Assembly (NCBI GenBank): GCA_023269615.1
Contig: JAHFSY010000006.1
Location: 75,033-139,032, forward strand
DNA: 64,000 bases
Origin: Verrucomicrobiota bacterium
GTDB taxonomy: Bacteria; Verrucomicrobiota; Verrucomicrobiia; JABWAM01
Direction of reading: 5' to 3'
How positions within the stretch are numbered: the first letter of the stretch is position 1; every line of letters begins with the position of its first letter. Shown piece by piece: positions 19,332 to 27,945 of this stretch. A program made the translations under genes and the position numbers. The notes beneath the pieces are model-generated. The model saw only the letters and a program-made list of their open reading frames with translations, ran no database searches and was not told the origin of the DNA.

Positions 19332-19447
19332 AACCACCAAGGCTCCAAGACACTAAGTTCCATGTTTTTCCAGCAGATCGTTCGCGACGCGCGTAGCGCG
19401 TTGTGAAGGGAGTCAGGGCAACTTGGTGCCTTGGTGTCTTGGTGGTT
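19332..19447. repeat. Inverted repeat built of CACCAAG units
   Basis: The left arm 19332-19357 (AACCACCAAGGCTCCAAG...) and the right arm 19422-19447 are imperfect inverted copies (about 21 of 26), each a short array of ACCAAGRC units. The middle holds a small GC palindrome (GACGCGCGTAGCGCG). It fills the gap between the SDR and the dehydratase genes and belongs to the dispersed extragenic repeats of this window. Confidence 0.7.
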
Positions 19448-19497
19448 GTTTCCCGGGCGGTTGGGGGAAGGTGGAGGGACCATGGGTGTGATTGGTT

Positions 19498-20271
19498 TCA
19501 GGCCATCCAGAGGCCGCCATTGATCTCGATGATTTCGCCGGTGAGGAACGATGCGCCTTTGCCGCAGAGGAACACGACCACCGAGGCGCATTCCTCCGCC
19601 GTTCCGTTCCTCTTGAGCGGCGTGTTTTCCGCGAGCTGCTTGAGTTTTTCCTCGGTCGAATGAATGCGATGCAGGTCGGTGAGGATGAAGCCCGGCGCGA
19701 TGGCGTTGACGCGGATGCGCGGCGCGAGTTCGCGTGCAAGGCTGCGTGTTGCGCTGAGGATCGCGCCCTTGGTCGCGACGTAGATGGTGACGCCGCCCAC
19801 CCCGCCGTTGTGGGCGCCGATGGAAGTGAGATTGACGATGGCGGGATCGCGCCCGCGGTGCAGGAGAGGCACCGCGGAGCGCGTGGAAAAGAGCATGCTG
19901 TGCAGGTTGGCTTGAAGCACATGATTGATCTGGTCATCGCTCATGGCCGCCAGCTCCGAACGTCCGCCCAGGTCGCCGGCATTGTTCACGAGCAGGTCCA
20001 GCGAACCCCATTTTTTTTCCACCTCGGAAAACAAATTCTTCACTTCGTCACTGCGGGTGAGGTCCGCGCCCGCGGCCCAGGCGCGTCCGCCATCCGCGTT
20101 AATCTGCGCGACAACCTCCTCGGCTTCCTTTTTGCTCTTGCGATAGTGCACCAGCACTTCCGCGCCGGCAGCGGCCAACGCGAGTGCGCAGGCGCGCCCG
20201 ATGCCCCGTCCAGCGCCCGTCACCACGGCGTGACGGTCCTTCAATCCGAATTGTTCAACGAGATAATTCAT
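19498..20271 (-). CDS. Short-chain dehydrogenase/reductase
   Basis: 257 residues of the classical SDR family: GAGRGIG at 19-25, HYRKSKKEAEE after the second strand (basic residues, favouring NADP), NNAGD, the catalytic Ser in NLTSIGAH, and YVATKGA. The C-terminus GASFLTGEIIEINGGLWMA is typical. In sequence this is closer to FabG-like/3-ketoacyl or sugar dehydrogenases than the SDR at 15055. Its position between the SAF oxidoreductase and the dehydratase suggests a sugar or keto-deoxy acid substrate. Confidence 0.88.
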   Translation of the reverse strand: MNYLVEQFGLKDRHAVVTGAGRGIGRACALALAAAGAEVLVHYRKSKKEAEEVVAQINADGGRAWAAGADLTRSDEVKNLFSEVEKKWGSLDLLVNNAGDLGGRSELAAMSDDQINHVLQANLHSMLFSTRSAVPLLHRGRDPAIVNLTSIGAHNGGVGGVTIYVATKGAILSATRSLARELAPRIRVNAIAPGFILTDLHRIHSTEEKLKQLAENTPLKRNGTAEECASVVVFLCGKGASFLTGEIIEINGGLWMA

Positions 20272-20315
20272 ATTGCTTGGAGGTTCTAAAAAGTTGTCGT
20301 TGATTTTTTCTTGCA

Positions 20316-20410
20316 GGAGGTAGGGCGCGCTCGCCGAGCGCGCCGTCGTCCGCCATTGAACTCACAATTCCAGCCCTCCACGCACTCCTCGGCGCGCGCG
20401 CCCTACCTCC
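20316..20410. repeat. Palindromic repeat, GGTAGGGCGCGC family
   Basis: Arms at 20316-20338 and 20388-20410 match at 22 of 23. The outer GGTAGGG...CCCTACC resembles the inner arms at 10101-10162 and the half-site CGCGCCCTACCA near 51619, so these belong to one broad family. It separates the SDR from the SAF oxidoreductase and would form a hairpin with a 49-base loop. Confidence 0.8.
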
Positions 20411-20457
20411 GATCTCAAACTCGCGGGACCACGATGCAAGAAACTTCGTAGACTTTC

Positions 20458-21780
20458 TCATATGGGAAAAGTTTTTTGCTGCAGGCGCCAGAGTTTCTGG
20501 ATGGCGAGCGATTCGTCCAGCGCCACGTCGTCAAGGACGAGGGGCGTCCCCTTGGGCACGGCGCGCTTCAATTTCACCCCATAAGCCAGTCCGAGTGGAA
20601 GAAGATTTTCCTTCCGGCAAATGGCGTGCTTCTCGATCTGCCCCGTGATTTCCGCCCCGCCGCTTCCCGTGAGGATTTCTCCAGGTTTCAAGTCGCGCTT
20701 GGCGATGGCGATGACTTCCGCCACCGGTCCGCCTGGCGCGTTCAGGGTCGCGTCTCCGTAAATCGCCGCGCGCGCGATGGAGTTCGGCGTTTCCATGGCG
20801 CAGAGATGAAAAGGGCGATGCAACAAATAATACGGCCCATCCCCCACAAGGAGGTATTTGAAGTCGGCGTGGATCTGCGGATGGTCCGTCGTCACCACAA
20901 GATAAACGCCCGGCGTCACGCTCCGCGCCATGTCGGGCCGCCCCTCGGCGTCCAGCACCGGCGGGGCGATTTCAACCACGCCCGACTGGTCCAGGATGCC
21001 GCCATCCTTTTTTGGACACAACACGCGCGGAATTTCATCGAGGGCAAGGGGGCGTGCGTGCGTGCCACGAACGTCGGGAACCAGTCCGGTTCCGTTGGCC
21101 ACGACGCAGACTTCCACGTTGTGTTTTGAACCATCGCGGAATGATGCCAGCATTTTTGGGTTGATGCCCAAACGCTTCGCCTCGGCTGCGACGGAATCCG
21201 GATTCGCATTCCAGTCAATCGGCCGCATGCAGCCCTTTCCGGCCACCACCACTTGCAGACCGATCGAAACCGCCCATTCGTACATGCCGCCGAGAACTCC
21301 CGGCTCATCCCCGGCCGTCACGGTGTACACCACGCCGGCACGGTTCGCGAGATGGCTGAGGATCGGGCCGATGACGGCGTCCGCCTCGACGTTCAGCGTC
21401 ACGATGTGTTTCTTTTGCTCAATGGCCTCGAGCGCCACCTGCGCGCCGGAGTCGGGAATTCCGGTGGCCTCGATCACGACATCGAGCGGCAGGCGGCAGA
21501 CCATGCGGCTGTCGGAGGTGGCCACGGCCCCTCCGCTCTCCACCACGCGCGTTGCCTCGGCCAGGTTGTCGGTCGCGAGCACGGCTCCGCGCGAGCTGAG
21601 ATTGGATTGCGCGGCTTCCGCAGCGCGCGATGCCTGGCAATCCGCAACGGCTGCGATGCGCATGCCCTTGGTTCGAGTGATCTGGTGAAGCACTCCGAGC
21701 CCCATGCGGCCGGCGCCGATGAGTCCCACGCGGATGGGTTTTCCTTTTTTTTCAAGTTCTGCAAGACGGCGGTGCAACAT
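20458..21780 (-). CDS. NAD(P)-dependent oxidoreductase with C-terminal SAF domain
   Basis: 440 residues. The Rossmann start VGLIGAGRMGLGVL (about 19-32) and ADC/EATG segments resemble homoserine dehydrogenase-like NAD-binding domains. The last 100 residues (AIAKRDLKPGEILTGSGG..., KENLLPLGLAYGVKLKRAVPKGTPLVLDDV) are a SAF domain, found in sialic-acid synthases, altronate dehydratases and some oxidoreductases. Proteins of this layout occur in sugar-acid or tetronate catabolism, but the reaction is unknown. The start lies 3 bases downstream of the amidohydrolase stop, so the two are translationally linked. Confidence 0.8.
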   Translation of the reverse strand: MLHRRLAELEKKGKPIRVGLIGAGRMGLGVLHQITRTKGMRIAAVADCQASRAAEAAQSNLSSRGAVLATDNLAEATRVVESGGAVATSDSRMVCRLPLDVVIEATGIPDSGAQVALEAIEQKKHIVTLNVEADAVIGPILSHLANRAGVVYTVTAGDEPGVLGGMYEWAVSIGLQVVVAGKGCMRPIDWNANPDSVAAEAKRLGINPKMLASFRDGSKHNVEVCVVANGTGLVPDVRGTHARPLALDEIPRVLCPKKDGGILDQSGVVEIAPPVLDAEGRPDMARSVTPGVYLVVTTDHPQIHADFKYLLVGDGPYYLLHRPFHLCAMETPNSIARAAIYGDATLNAPGGPVAEVIAIAKRDLKPGEILTGSGGAEITGQIEKHAICRKENLLPLGLAYGVKLKRAVPKGTPLVLDDVALDESLAIQKLWRLQQKTFPI

Positions 21781-21783
21781 GGT

Positions 21784-22650
21784 TTACCTCGCGGGATGTG
21801 CGCCGGTTGGCGCGGTTTTGTGGAGACGATAAAAGCGATGGGCGTTTCCGCCGAAAATGTCCGCCTTGTGGGATTGGAGTGTTTGAGGCCCGAGAATCTC
21901 CTTCAGCGACTCGATTGTGCGCGCGTAGTTCCCGCCTCGAATGCACACCGGCCAGTCGCTCCCAAACATCACGCGCCGGGGGCCGAAGCACGCGAGGACG
22001 TGTTCCACGTAGGGTTGCAAATCCGCGTTGGTCCCTTTTTCATGGTCGGCCTGGGCATGCATTCCCGAAAGCTTGCAAAACACGTTGTTGTGAAGCGCCA
22101 CCTCGGCGACCAGCGAACGCCATGGTTCCATTTTTCCGTTGAGGATGTCAGGCTTCGACAGATGATCCACCACGCAACGCACGCCGGGCGTGACCGCCAG
22201 CATTTCCAAAACCGCCGGCAGGTGACGAGGCCACGTGATGAGATCGAACGGCACATCTGCTTTCTCCGCGATGGCCAGATTTTTCGACACGCGAGGCTGC
22301 GCCAGCCAGCGGTCATCTTGGATGAATTCCACCGCCGGGCGGAATCCAACAAAACGTTCATGTGCGAGACGCGTTTCGAGTTGTGCGGAAAAATCATCCG
22401 CCTCCAGGTCGAGCCAGCCGACCACTCCTGCGATGAAGTCATGACCTGACGCCAGGGCCAGGAGAAAATCCGTTTCGGCGGCGGTGGGCGAAGCTTGAAC
22501 CAGGATGGTCCGGTCCACGCCGCTGGCGCGCAACAACGGCTCGAGATCGCCCGGCATGAAATCGCGATACAGTCCGACCAGGGTGGGCGACATCCACGGA
22601 TAGTCGAACGCGCCCACTTTCCAAAAATGCTGGTGGCTGTCAATGACCAT
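21784..22650 (-). CDS. Amidohydrolase-2 family protein, putative sugar lactonase
   Basis: 288 residues from ATG 22650; the frame is open much further upstream but runs antisense-like through the GntR gene. Metal-site features are the HxH of MVIDSHQHFW, a Lys/His-rich middle (VVDHLSKPDI) and the final MFGSDWPVCIRGG. These match the group that includes L-fuconolactonase and L-rhamnonolactonase, which open sugar lactones to acids. It begins 4 bases after the GntR stop and is followed after 3 bases by the SAF oxidoreductase. A lactonase next to a dehydratase and SDRs is the usual layout of non-phosphorylating deoxy-sugar pathways. Confidence 0.85.
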   Translation of the reverse strand: MVIDSHQHFWKVGAFDYPWMSPTLVGLYRDFMPGDLEPLLRASGVDRTILVQASPTAAETDFLLALASGHDFIAGVVGWLDLEADDFSAQLETRLAHERFVGFRPAVEFIQDDRWLAQPRVSKNLAIAEKADVPFDLITWPRHLPAVLEMLAVTPGVRCVVDHLSKPDILNGKMEPWRSLVAEVALHNNVFCKLSGMHAQADHEKGTNADLQPYVEHVLACFGPRRVMFGSDWPVCIRGGNYARTIESLKEILGPQTLQSHKADIFGGNAHRFYRLHKTAPTGAHPAR

Positions 22651-22654
22651 GGCT

Positions 22655-23425
22655 TCAAGACTCCATCGCGCGGGGGTGGATTTCCAGGAGGCGCTGGTAG
22701 GCTTCCGAGGCGGGCCACGCGCGGAGTGACGGGCCGAGGTCACGCATCTGGCGCAAAAATCTTTTCCCTGTTTCACGGATATGATGGGACATGGCGCGTT
22801 GCGCGGCCTGGGCGTCGTGACGGCGGAGTGCGGAGAGGATGCGGCGATGGTCGCTCCATGAACGCACGAGGACGGAGAACACATTCCAGACACGGGAGTC
22901 GAGCCGCTTGCCCCAGACCCGTCCGAGAAGCCGCACGTCGGTGACATGGCGTTCGATGGAGCGGTTTCCCGCGGCGGCGAGAATGGTGGTGTGAAAGCGC
23001 AAATCGAGTTCGATCCAGCGGGCGGCGGTTGGGTCATCCATGTCCCGGCTTCCCGCATCGCGCATGGTGCCCAGGATTTTTTTTGTGGCATCGCAACATT
23101 CCTGGAGATCTGCGAGTTGCTGCGCGTTGATCCGCTCGGCTGCCCGCGCAACGGCAAAATTTTCCAGGGCTTCTCGAAACTCGTAGAGTTCGCCCAACTC
23201 ATCCAGAGTTGGAACCTTGACGAAGGCGCCAAACCCGGGAATTTTTTCGACAAACCCTTCGCTCTCCAGCTGGCTCAGCGCTTCCCGAACCGGCGCCCGG
23301 CTGATCCGCAATTCCTTGGCAGTTGAAAACTCAGAAACCCGACTTCCGGGTGGCAACACCCCCATTGCAATTTTCCGATGCAACGCCTTATAAGCAGTAT
23401 GTTTACAGTTGTCGACAGATGTCAT
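22655..23425 (-). CDS. GntR/FadR-subfamily transcriptional regulator
   Basis: 256 residues. The winged helix (about 5-75) has HRKIAMGVLPPGSRVSEFSTAKELRISRAPVREAL and VEKIPGFGAFV. The FCD ligand domain follows, with LYEFREALENFAVARAAERI and the metal/ligand histidines in ELDLRFHTTI and HHIRETG. It heads the operon to the lactonase and oxidoreductase and is likely to repress it until a sugar-acid ligand binds. A perfect 18-bp palindrome just upstream of its ATG is the likely operator. Confidence 0.9.
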   Translation of the reverse strand: MTSVDNCKHTAYKALHRKIAMGVLPPGSRVSEFSTAKELRISRAPVREALSQLESEGFVEKIPGFGAFVKVPTLDELGELYEFREALENFAVARAAERINAQQLADLQECCDATKKILGTMRDAGSRDMDDPTAARWIELDLRFHTTILAAAGNRSIERHVTDVRLLGRVWGKRLDSRVWNVFSVLVRSWSDHRRILSALRRHDAQAAQRAMSHHIRETGKRFLRQMRDLGPSLRAWPASEAYQRLLEIHPRAMES

Positions 23426-23431
23426 TTGTTG

Positions 23432-23461
23432 TAAAATATCGATATTTTAGCATTGTGTCAA
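23432..23461 (-). promoter_or_regulatory. Promoter and operator of the GntR-led operon
   Basis: On the minus strand TTGACA (23461-23456) is followed after 17 bases by TATTTT (23438-23433). A perfect palindrome TAAAATATCGATATTTTA (23432-23449) covers the -10, as expected for an autoregulatory GntR site. Transcription would begin within a base or two of the ATG at 23425, so the mRNA may be leaderless. Sequence symmetry is seen directly; binding is inferred. Confidence 0.7.
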
Positions 23462-23472
23462 GAACAACAATA

Positions 23473-23645
23473 CAGGGCTTACGCATTTGGACTCAGAGGT
23501 TCTTCCAAATCTGGATGCGGGGTGGTTGCCCTGTACTTTTTGTTCCTTTTTGCGGCCAATCCGTCTGTTCGGCACGCGGAAAATGGCCACAAGAAGGCGC
23601 GAGATGCACAAGAATGACGAGCCGATTCCAAATGCGTAAGCCCTG
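23473..23645. repeat. MITE-like element with CAGGGCTTACGCATTTGG ends
   Basis: A perfect terminal inverted repeat of 18 bases lies at 23473-23490 and 23628-23645. The 137-bp interior has a weak inner inverted repeat (TTTTTGCGGCCA near 23550 and TGGCCACAAGAAGG near 23585) and no coding capacity. An element with the same ends but an unrelated core is at 34972-35115. No target duplication is evident. Confidence 0.8.
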
Positions 23646-23683
23646 ATGAGCCGCCAGTTGCTCGACTCATGATCGAAGTAATT

Positions 23684-24286
23684 TCATAAGCAGGCCGGAT
23701 CGCGCAAGACTTCAAAGAGCATCCGGGCAATCACCTCGTTTCCCTTGGGATTCGGATGCATGCCATCCGTGAGGAAATTCTGCAGGCTCTCCTCCATCCC
23801 GAGCTCGCAAAACCGGGAGTAAACATCCGCCAGCGGGGACTTGCTCTCGCGGGCAACACGGCGGGTGGCTTCAATGTAGGGATGCAACGTGGCGTTCCGC
23901 TTGCGCTCAAACGTTGGCTCGTACATCGGGTTGGCCGTCATCAGGATGGAAATCGCCCCCGCGGACTTCAGCGAGTCCGTCATCCTGCGCAAATTGGATT
24001 CAAATTCCTCCAGCGAAATCGCGGACTCGTTTTTTTTCTCGTAAAGGTAGGAATCATTCAACCCAAACATGATCACGACATGCCGTGGATGATGTCCGAG
24101 GACGTCCTTCTCAAAACGCCCCCATCCGTCCGCCGTCGTGTGGCCGCCGATTCCGGAATTGATGACGGTCGCGTTCACGCCCGCGGCCCGCAACAGGCGC
24201 TCCAACACCTGGCAGAAAGTCTGATGCGGCTCCACGCCTTCGCGGACACCGCGGGTGACAGAATCTCCAAGGCAGACAATGGTCAT
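23684..24286 (-). CDS. SGNH/GDSL-family hydrolase
   Basis: 200 residues from ATG 24286 (a GTG 51 bases earlier is also possible). Block I is CLGDSVTRG with the nucleophile Ser, the oxyanion Gly is in NSGIGGHTTADG, block III is MFGLNDSY with Asn, and block V is DGMHPNPKGN with Asp and His. There is no signal peptide with this start, so it is probably intracellular. SGNH enzymes of this type are often carbohydrate deacetylases or esterases. It is last in the LacI-led carbohydrate operon, 68 bases after the beta-propeller gene, which supports deacetylation of a glycan product. Confidence 0.85.
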   Translation of the reverse strand: MTIVCLGDSVTRGVREGVEPHQTFCQVLERLLRAAGVNATVINSGIGGHTTADGWGRFEKDVLGHHPRHVVIMFGLNDSYLYEKKNESAISLEEFESNLRRMTDSLKSAGAISILMTANPMYEPTFERKRNATLHPYIEATRRVARESKSPLADVYSRFCELGMEESLQNFLTDGMHPNPKGNEVIARMLFEVLRDPACL

Positions 24287-24354
24287 GGTCTCGAATGTTA
24301 CGTTGAATGCGTGGCAGCAAATCTCATGGATTGTCACGGATCAGGCAACCACAT

Positions 24355-25779
24355 TCATATGGCAAGACTGTAAATGTCCGAGTGCCTCAAGAGCATCCGC
24401 AGCATCACGCGCTTTCCTTTCAACGCTTTCAGGTTGCTGTTTCCCTTCCAGCTCAGCGGATGCGCAACGGAATCACCTCGAAACACGTCAAAATCCTTGG
24501 CGGCAAATCCCTCGATTGGTTTTCCCTCGGGTTCGTGAAAATAAGGCTCCACCAGTTCGGCGATGATCTCGCCGGAAGGACGGGTGGTGGCGTTGATCGT
24601 GATTTGTTCTCCATGCACCACGAACGGCCGCGTGAGCAGCGCGCCATGGTTGCTTCCAGCTGAGACCGAAATGAACCCATCCATGCGCAGACGGGCGCGA
24701 AATCCCACGGAAGAAGAGCCGGGGTCATCACTGGCGTTATGAGGCGCGCGGTGGCCCACGGAATAAAAGTGAAGTTCGTCGCCCATCACCACCGGTTCCT
24801 GCGCGGGAATCACCATGCCGGCGTCGGGCTCGCCATCGCGTCCAACCTGCAGAAATCTCGGACGTTCCGGCAAGCGTGACCAAAGAATGCCGTCCTGGCT
24901 CCATGCAAGCTCGACCTCCATCGTGTCTCGGTCATCCTCGTCGTAGATCCACAGCTGGCCGATGTAGTAGTTGGCGTATTTGAAAACCTGGAAGCCGTAA
25001 AAATCATTCGTGTCGAGTTCATCAGGCGTGAGAATGACCTGCGGTTCACTCCATGTTTTCAAATCGCGGCTTTCGGAATACGCCACGCGACGGCGCGGGT
25101 TGCCTTTCTTGAGGACCGGCCAGTTCACTGCCGCGCAATGCCAGCCGCGCATGTAAACCATGAAAACCTTGCGCTCGGGATTGTAAACAAGACTGTTCCA
25201 AGTGTCGCTTTCGCCAAAGATGAGCGGCTCGTCATCCGGATATTTCCAATGGATGCCATCCGGGCTGCGCGCGATGTAGATGCCGCCCTTTTGGTCGGTC
25301 GCCCATTCGCAGTTGATCATCAGGTAACGCTCCTCCGCCGGGGCGTCGGGACGGAAGATGAACGTGTTGCCCGCCACGTAGCTGAATCCCTTGAAACAGA
25401 TATTGGTGTCTTCGCCCTTGTGTTTATAAATGCCAAGACCGGGACGATTCCACGTGACGCCGTCGTGGCTTTCGGAATAGCAAAGATAGATGGGCTGCGG
25501 TTCGCCCACGTTTCCATATTTGCTGCGGCCGAGCTTGGTGCGCTCCTCCTGGACCTTGGGATCGTGTGCCTGGTACCACATGCGGTGGAGCTTTTTCACG
25601 GGATCATACATCACGTGCAGGGGCGTGACGCTCGCGCCATCCCATGGCTTTTCCGCGGTAAGGATGGGCTTCTGTGGATCTCGAACTGGTTGATGAAGGC
25701 GACGTCGAAGACGGTGGGTGTCGGCCAGCGGGACATTATCGAAGAGAAGGTGCTTGCCGGGTTTCAGGTCGGGATACAT
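24355..25779 (-). CDS. Five-bladed beta-propeller glycosidase-like protein (GH32/GH43-type fold)
   Basis: 474 residues. Repeated strand motifs such as YSESHDGVTWNRPGLG, IARSPDGIHWKYPDDEP, YSESRDLKTWSEP and WSQDGILWSRLPERP are the SxDGxxW turns seen in GH32/GH43/GH117-type beta-propellers and sialidase-like folds. No signal peptide. A C-terminal beta-sandwich (about 370-474) begins near FRARLRMDGF and is reminiscent of the GH32 C-terminal module. Clear catalytic acids cannot be assigned by eye. It follows the DUF6259-like gene by 16 bases and precedes the SGNH hydrolase, so it probably acts on the same glycan. Confidence 0.7.
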   Translation of the reverse strand: MYPDLKPGKHLLFDNVPLADTHRLRRRLHQPVRDPQKPILTAEKPWDGASVTPLHVMYDPVKKLHRMWYQAHDPKVQEERTKLGRSKYGNVGEPQPIYLCYSESHDGVTWNRPGLGIYKHKGEDTNICFKGFSYVAGNTFIFRPDAPAEERYLMINCEWATDQKGGIYIARSPDGIHWKYPDDEPLIFGESDTWNSLVYNPERKVFMVYMRGWHCAAVNWPVLKKGNPRRRVAYSESRDLKTWSEPQVILTPDELDTNDFYGFQVFKYANYYIGQLWIYDEDDRDTMEVELAWSQDGILWSRLPERPRFLQVGRDGEPDAGMVIPAQEPVVMGDELHFYSVGHRAPHNASDDPGSSSVGFRARLRMDGFISVSAGSNHGALLTRPFVVHGEQITINATTRPSGEIIAELVEPYFHEPEGKPIEGFAAKDFDVFRGDSVAHPLSWKGNSNLKALKGKRVMLRMLLRHSDIYSLAI

Positions 25780-25795
25780 GGGATTGGGTCTCGGT

Positions 25796-27937
25796 TCAGG
25801 GTTCAGGGTTTTCGGCTGCGACGAAGACCACGGTTTCCGCCGGGATGGTCAGCGAAAGGGGGAAACGCGCCTCTCGCAACGGAGCAAAGGGTTGATAAAC
25901 GAAACACGGGCCGCTGCCTTCCTCCAGTTTCAGATTGGCCAGCTCGATCGGCTTGCCCGTGAGATTGGCCACGACGATGGCGCGCTTGCCGTTGTTTGCG
26001 TCGCGAAAAACCGTCCACTTCGCGTCCTTGTCGCCGTGGAATGTCACGAGCGGCACGGCGCCTTGGAAGATGCCGTCGGAGGCGTCGAGCTTCCCGCCCA
26101 GCGACACGGTGTCAAACAGCTCGCGGCGGATGCGCGTGATCTCGGCGATGTAGGCGAACAGCTTTTGCATTGGCGGATAATCCATGCCGCGGTTGTAGTT
26201 GCCGGGGCCGATGAGCAGATGCTCGCCCTGCAGCACGGCGCGGTTGACCTTGTTGAAATCCCACGGCTGCTCGATGCCGGACGCAAACGCCATCTGCGGA
26301 AACACTTCCTTGAGAGTCGAGTCCTCGCCGCCGCCCCACCAGAGCGTGTCAGCGTACTGGAACAGACGGTCCCAGCCGCCCTCGTAGCTGATGCAAAACT
26401 CGGGATTGAGCGCGCGGCAAGCCGCGAACAGCTCCCCGACGAACTTCAGAATGCCCTCGTGGTGCGCCCGGTCGGGGCTGGTGTTCTTGAGCAGCGGATT
26501 GAAGTCAAACGGTGTCATGAAGAATTTATCGATGTGCAACCCGTCCGCTCCGATCTCGACGAGGCGCCGGAATTGACGGATGAGCAGCGAACGCACTTCG
26601 GGGTGTGCTGGATTCATTTCGCTGTTGGGCGTCGCGGTGATAAACCGGGTCCGCGCGCTGAGCGTGCCCATGCCCCAGTAATTGGTGACGAAAAACTGCA
26701 CGCCGTACGGATCGAGGAGGCGGTACTTGTGCAGCTCGTTCTTGTACCATTCGGTCGTCATGTCCACGGGCTGGCAGTTGACGAAGAAGCTCGCGCGCAT
26801 TCCGAGATCGTGCGCAGCACGGATACCGGCCTTGAGTTCATCCCACGTGCCAAGGCGCGGGTCGGGCTCGTAATACGGGTAGCCGCGGTCGTGCCCGCCG
26901 ATCTGCCAGCCGGCGATCATCAGATGGTTGACGCCCCGCTGCTTTGCGTCCTTCGCCCAGCGCGGCATGTCGGTGAAGCGTAAATTGATATTGTCTTCCG
27001 GCAACATGAACATCGTGTGCAGGAACGCCGTCTCCCGCCGAATCCATGTCGATGCGGGTTTGATCACCGGGTACTTGCTTGTAAACCACTTCCGGTAAAG
27101 TTCCGCCGACTCGCGCCAGCCGCCATCGTGGCAGCGCATCACGACGGGCGCGCTGGTGAACATCTCACCGGGTTTCGTAAACGGGAAGTGCACCCAGTTC
27201 ATCGTCAGACCGAGAGGCAGGTCACCGACCTCGTCCGGGCGCGGCCAGTTGCCGTCGGCGCGTTTCTCGGCGAGGCCGGGCTCGAGCGCGAACCGGATCG
27301 CTTTGACGCGCGGCGTCTCCTCAAGCGCGGCGGTGTAGAGAGCGCGCTTGAGCTTCGGGTGAAACATGCTCATCCACGGCATGCACATGAAACCGGGATA
27401 GCCGAAAGAGTGTTCACCGCCGAGCATGCCGAGCATCTGGCCGCGGGTGTTTCCGAAATCACGGAAGATCGGCTGACGCCACGCCTTGGTGTCGCGGGGC
27501 AACAGGACTTCGGTGTCCTTCGCCTCTTCGCCCCGGCCGAATCCGCGCATGCCGCCGATCATCGCATACCAGACTTCGCTCAGCTGGTGGGGCGTGCCAT
27601 TACGCACCTCGCAGCGGAACTGGATTTCTTCACCGGCGAGCTCGATCCCGATCGTCACGTCGAGATCGAATTCGCCGCGCTCGTTGCGCAGCGGACCGGC
27701 CCAGTGAAGTTTCATCCCGCTCGCGGTCTTGTCTGCGGCGGTGAGCTGCTGCTCCATCCCGAGAATGTAGTTTGCCCGCATGTCCGGCAGCGGCAGCAGC
27801 AGGCGGAAATTATCTGCCAGTCGCGGTTCGGTGATGAGGTCAAGATCACCGATCTTGTCGCGGAACTGGAGGACCGAACCGTTCGCCGCGTCCAATTCCA
27901 GACGGTAACAATCGTTTTCGAGGCAGAGGGTTTGCAT
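25796..27937 (-). CDS. Putative glycosidase, DUF6259-like TIM-barrel protein
   Basis: 713 residues from ATG 27937; upstream open frame is a shadow of the DUF4838 gene. The start MQTLCLENDCYRLELDAANG and an N-terminal beta-sandwich (to about 310) are followed by a TIM-barrel part with INLRFTDMPRWAKDAKQRGV, ADGLHIDKF, CISYEGGWDRLFQYADTLWW and a C-terminal beta domain ending PAETVVFVA. This matches my recollection of DUF6259 proteins, which resemble alpha-galactosidase-like GH families; this should be treated as a fold-level call. Cytoplasmic by appearance. It begins 8 bases after the DUF4838 stop, so it is translationally coupled. Confidence 0.65.
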   Translation of the reverse strand: MQTLCLENDCYRLELDAANGSVLQFRDKIGDLDLITEPRLADNFRLLLPLPDMRANYILGMEQQLTAADKTASGMKLHWAGPLRNERGEFDLDVTIGIELAGEEIQFRCEVRNGTPHQLSEVWYAMIGGMRGFGRGEEAKDTEVLLPRDTKAWRQPIFRDFGNTRGQMLGMLGGEHSFGYPGFMCMPWMSMFHPKLKRALYTAALEETPRVKAIRFALEPGLAEKRADGNWPRPDEVGDLPLGLTMNWVHFPFTKPGEMFTSAPVVMRCHDGGWRESAELYRKWFTSKYPVIKPASTWIRRETAFLHTMFMLPEDNINLRFTDMPRWAKDAKQRGVNHLMIAGWQIGGHDRGYPYYEPDPRLGTWDELKAGIRAAHDLGMRASFFVNCQPVDMTTEWYKNELHKYRLLDPYGVQFFVTNYWGMGTLSARTRFITATPNSEMNPAHPEVRSLLIRQFRRLVEIGADGLHIDKFFMTPFDFNPLLKNTSPDRAHHEGILKFVGELFAACRALNPEFCISYEGGWDRLFQYADTLWWGGGEDSTLKEVFPQMAFASGIEQPWDFNKVNRAVLQGEHLLIGPGNYNRGMDYPPMQKLFAYIAEITRIRRELFDTVSLGGKLDASDGIFQGAVPLVTFHGDKDAKWTVFRDANNGKRAIVVANLTGKPIELANLKLEEGSGPCFVYQPFAPLREARFPLSLTIPAETVVFVAAENPEP

Positions 27938-27945
27938 GTGCTTGG

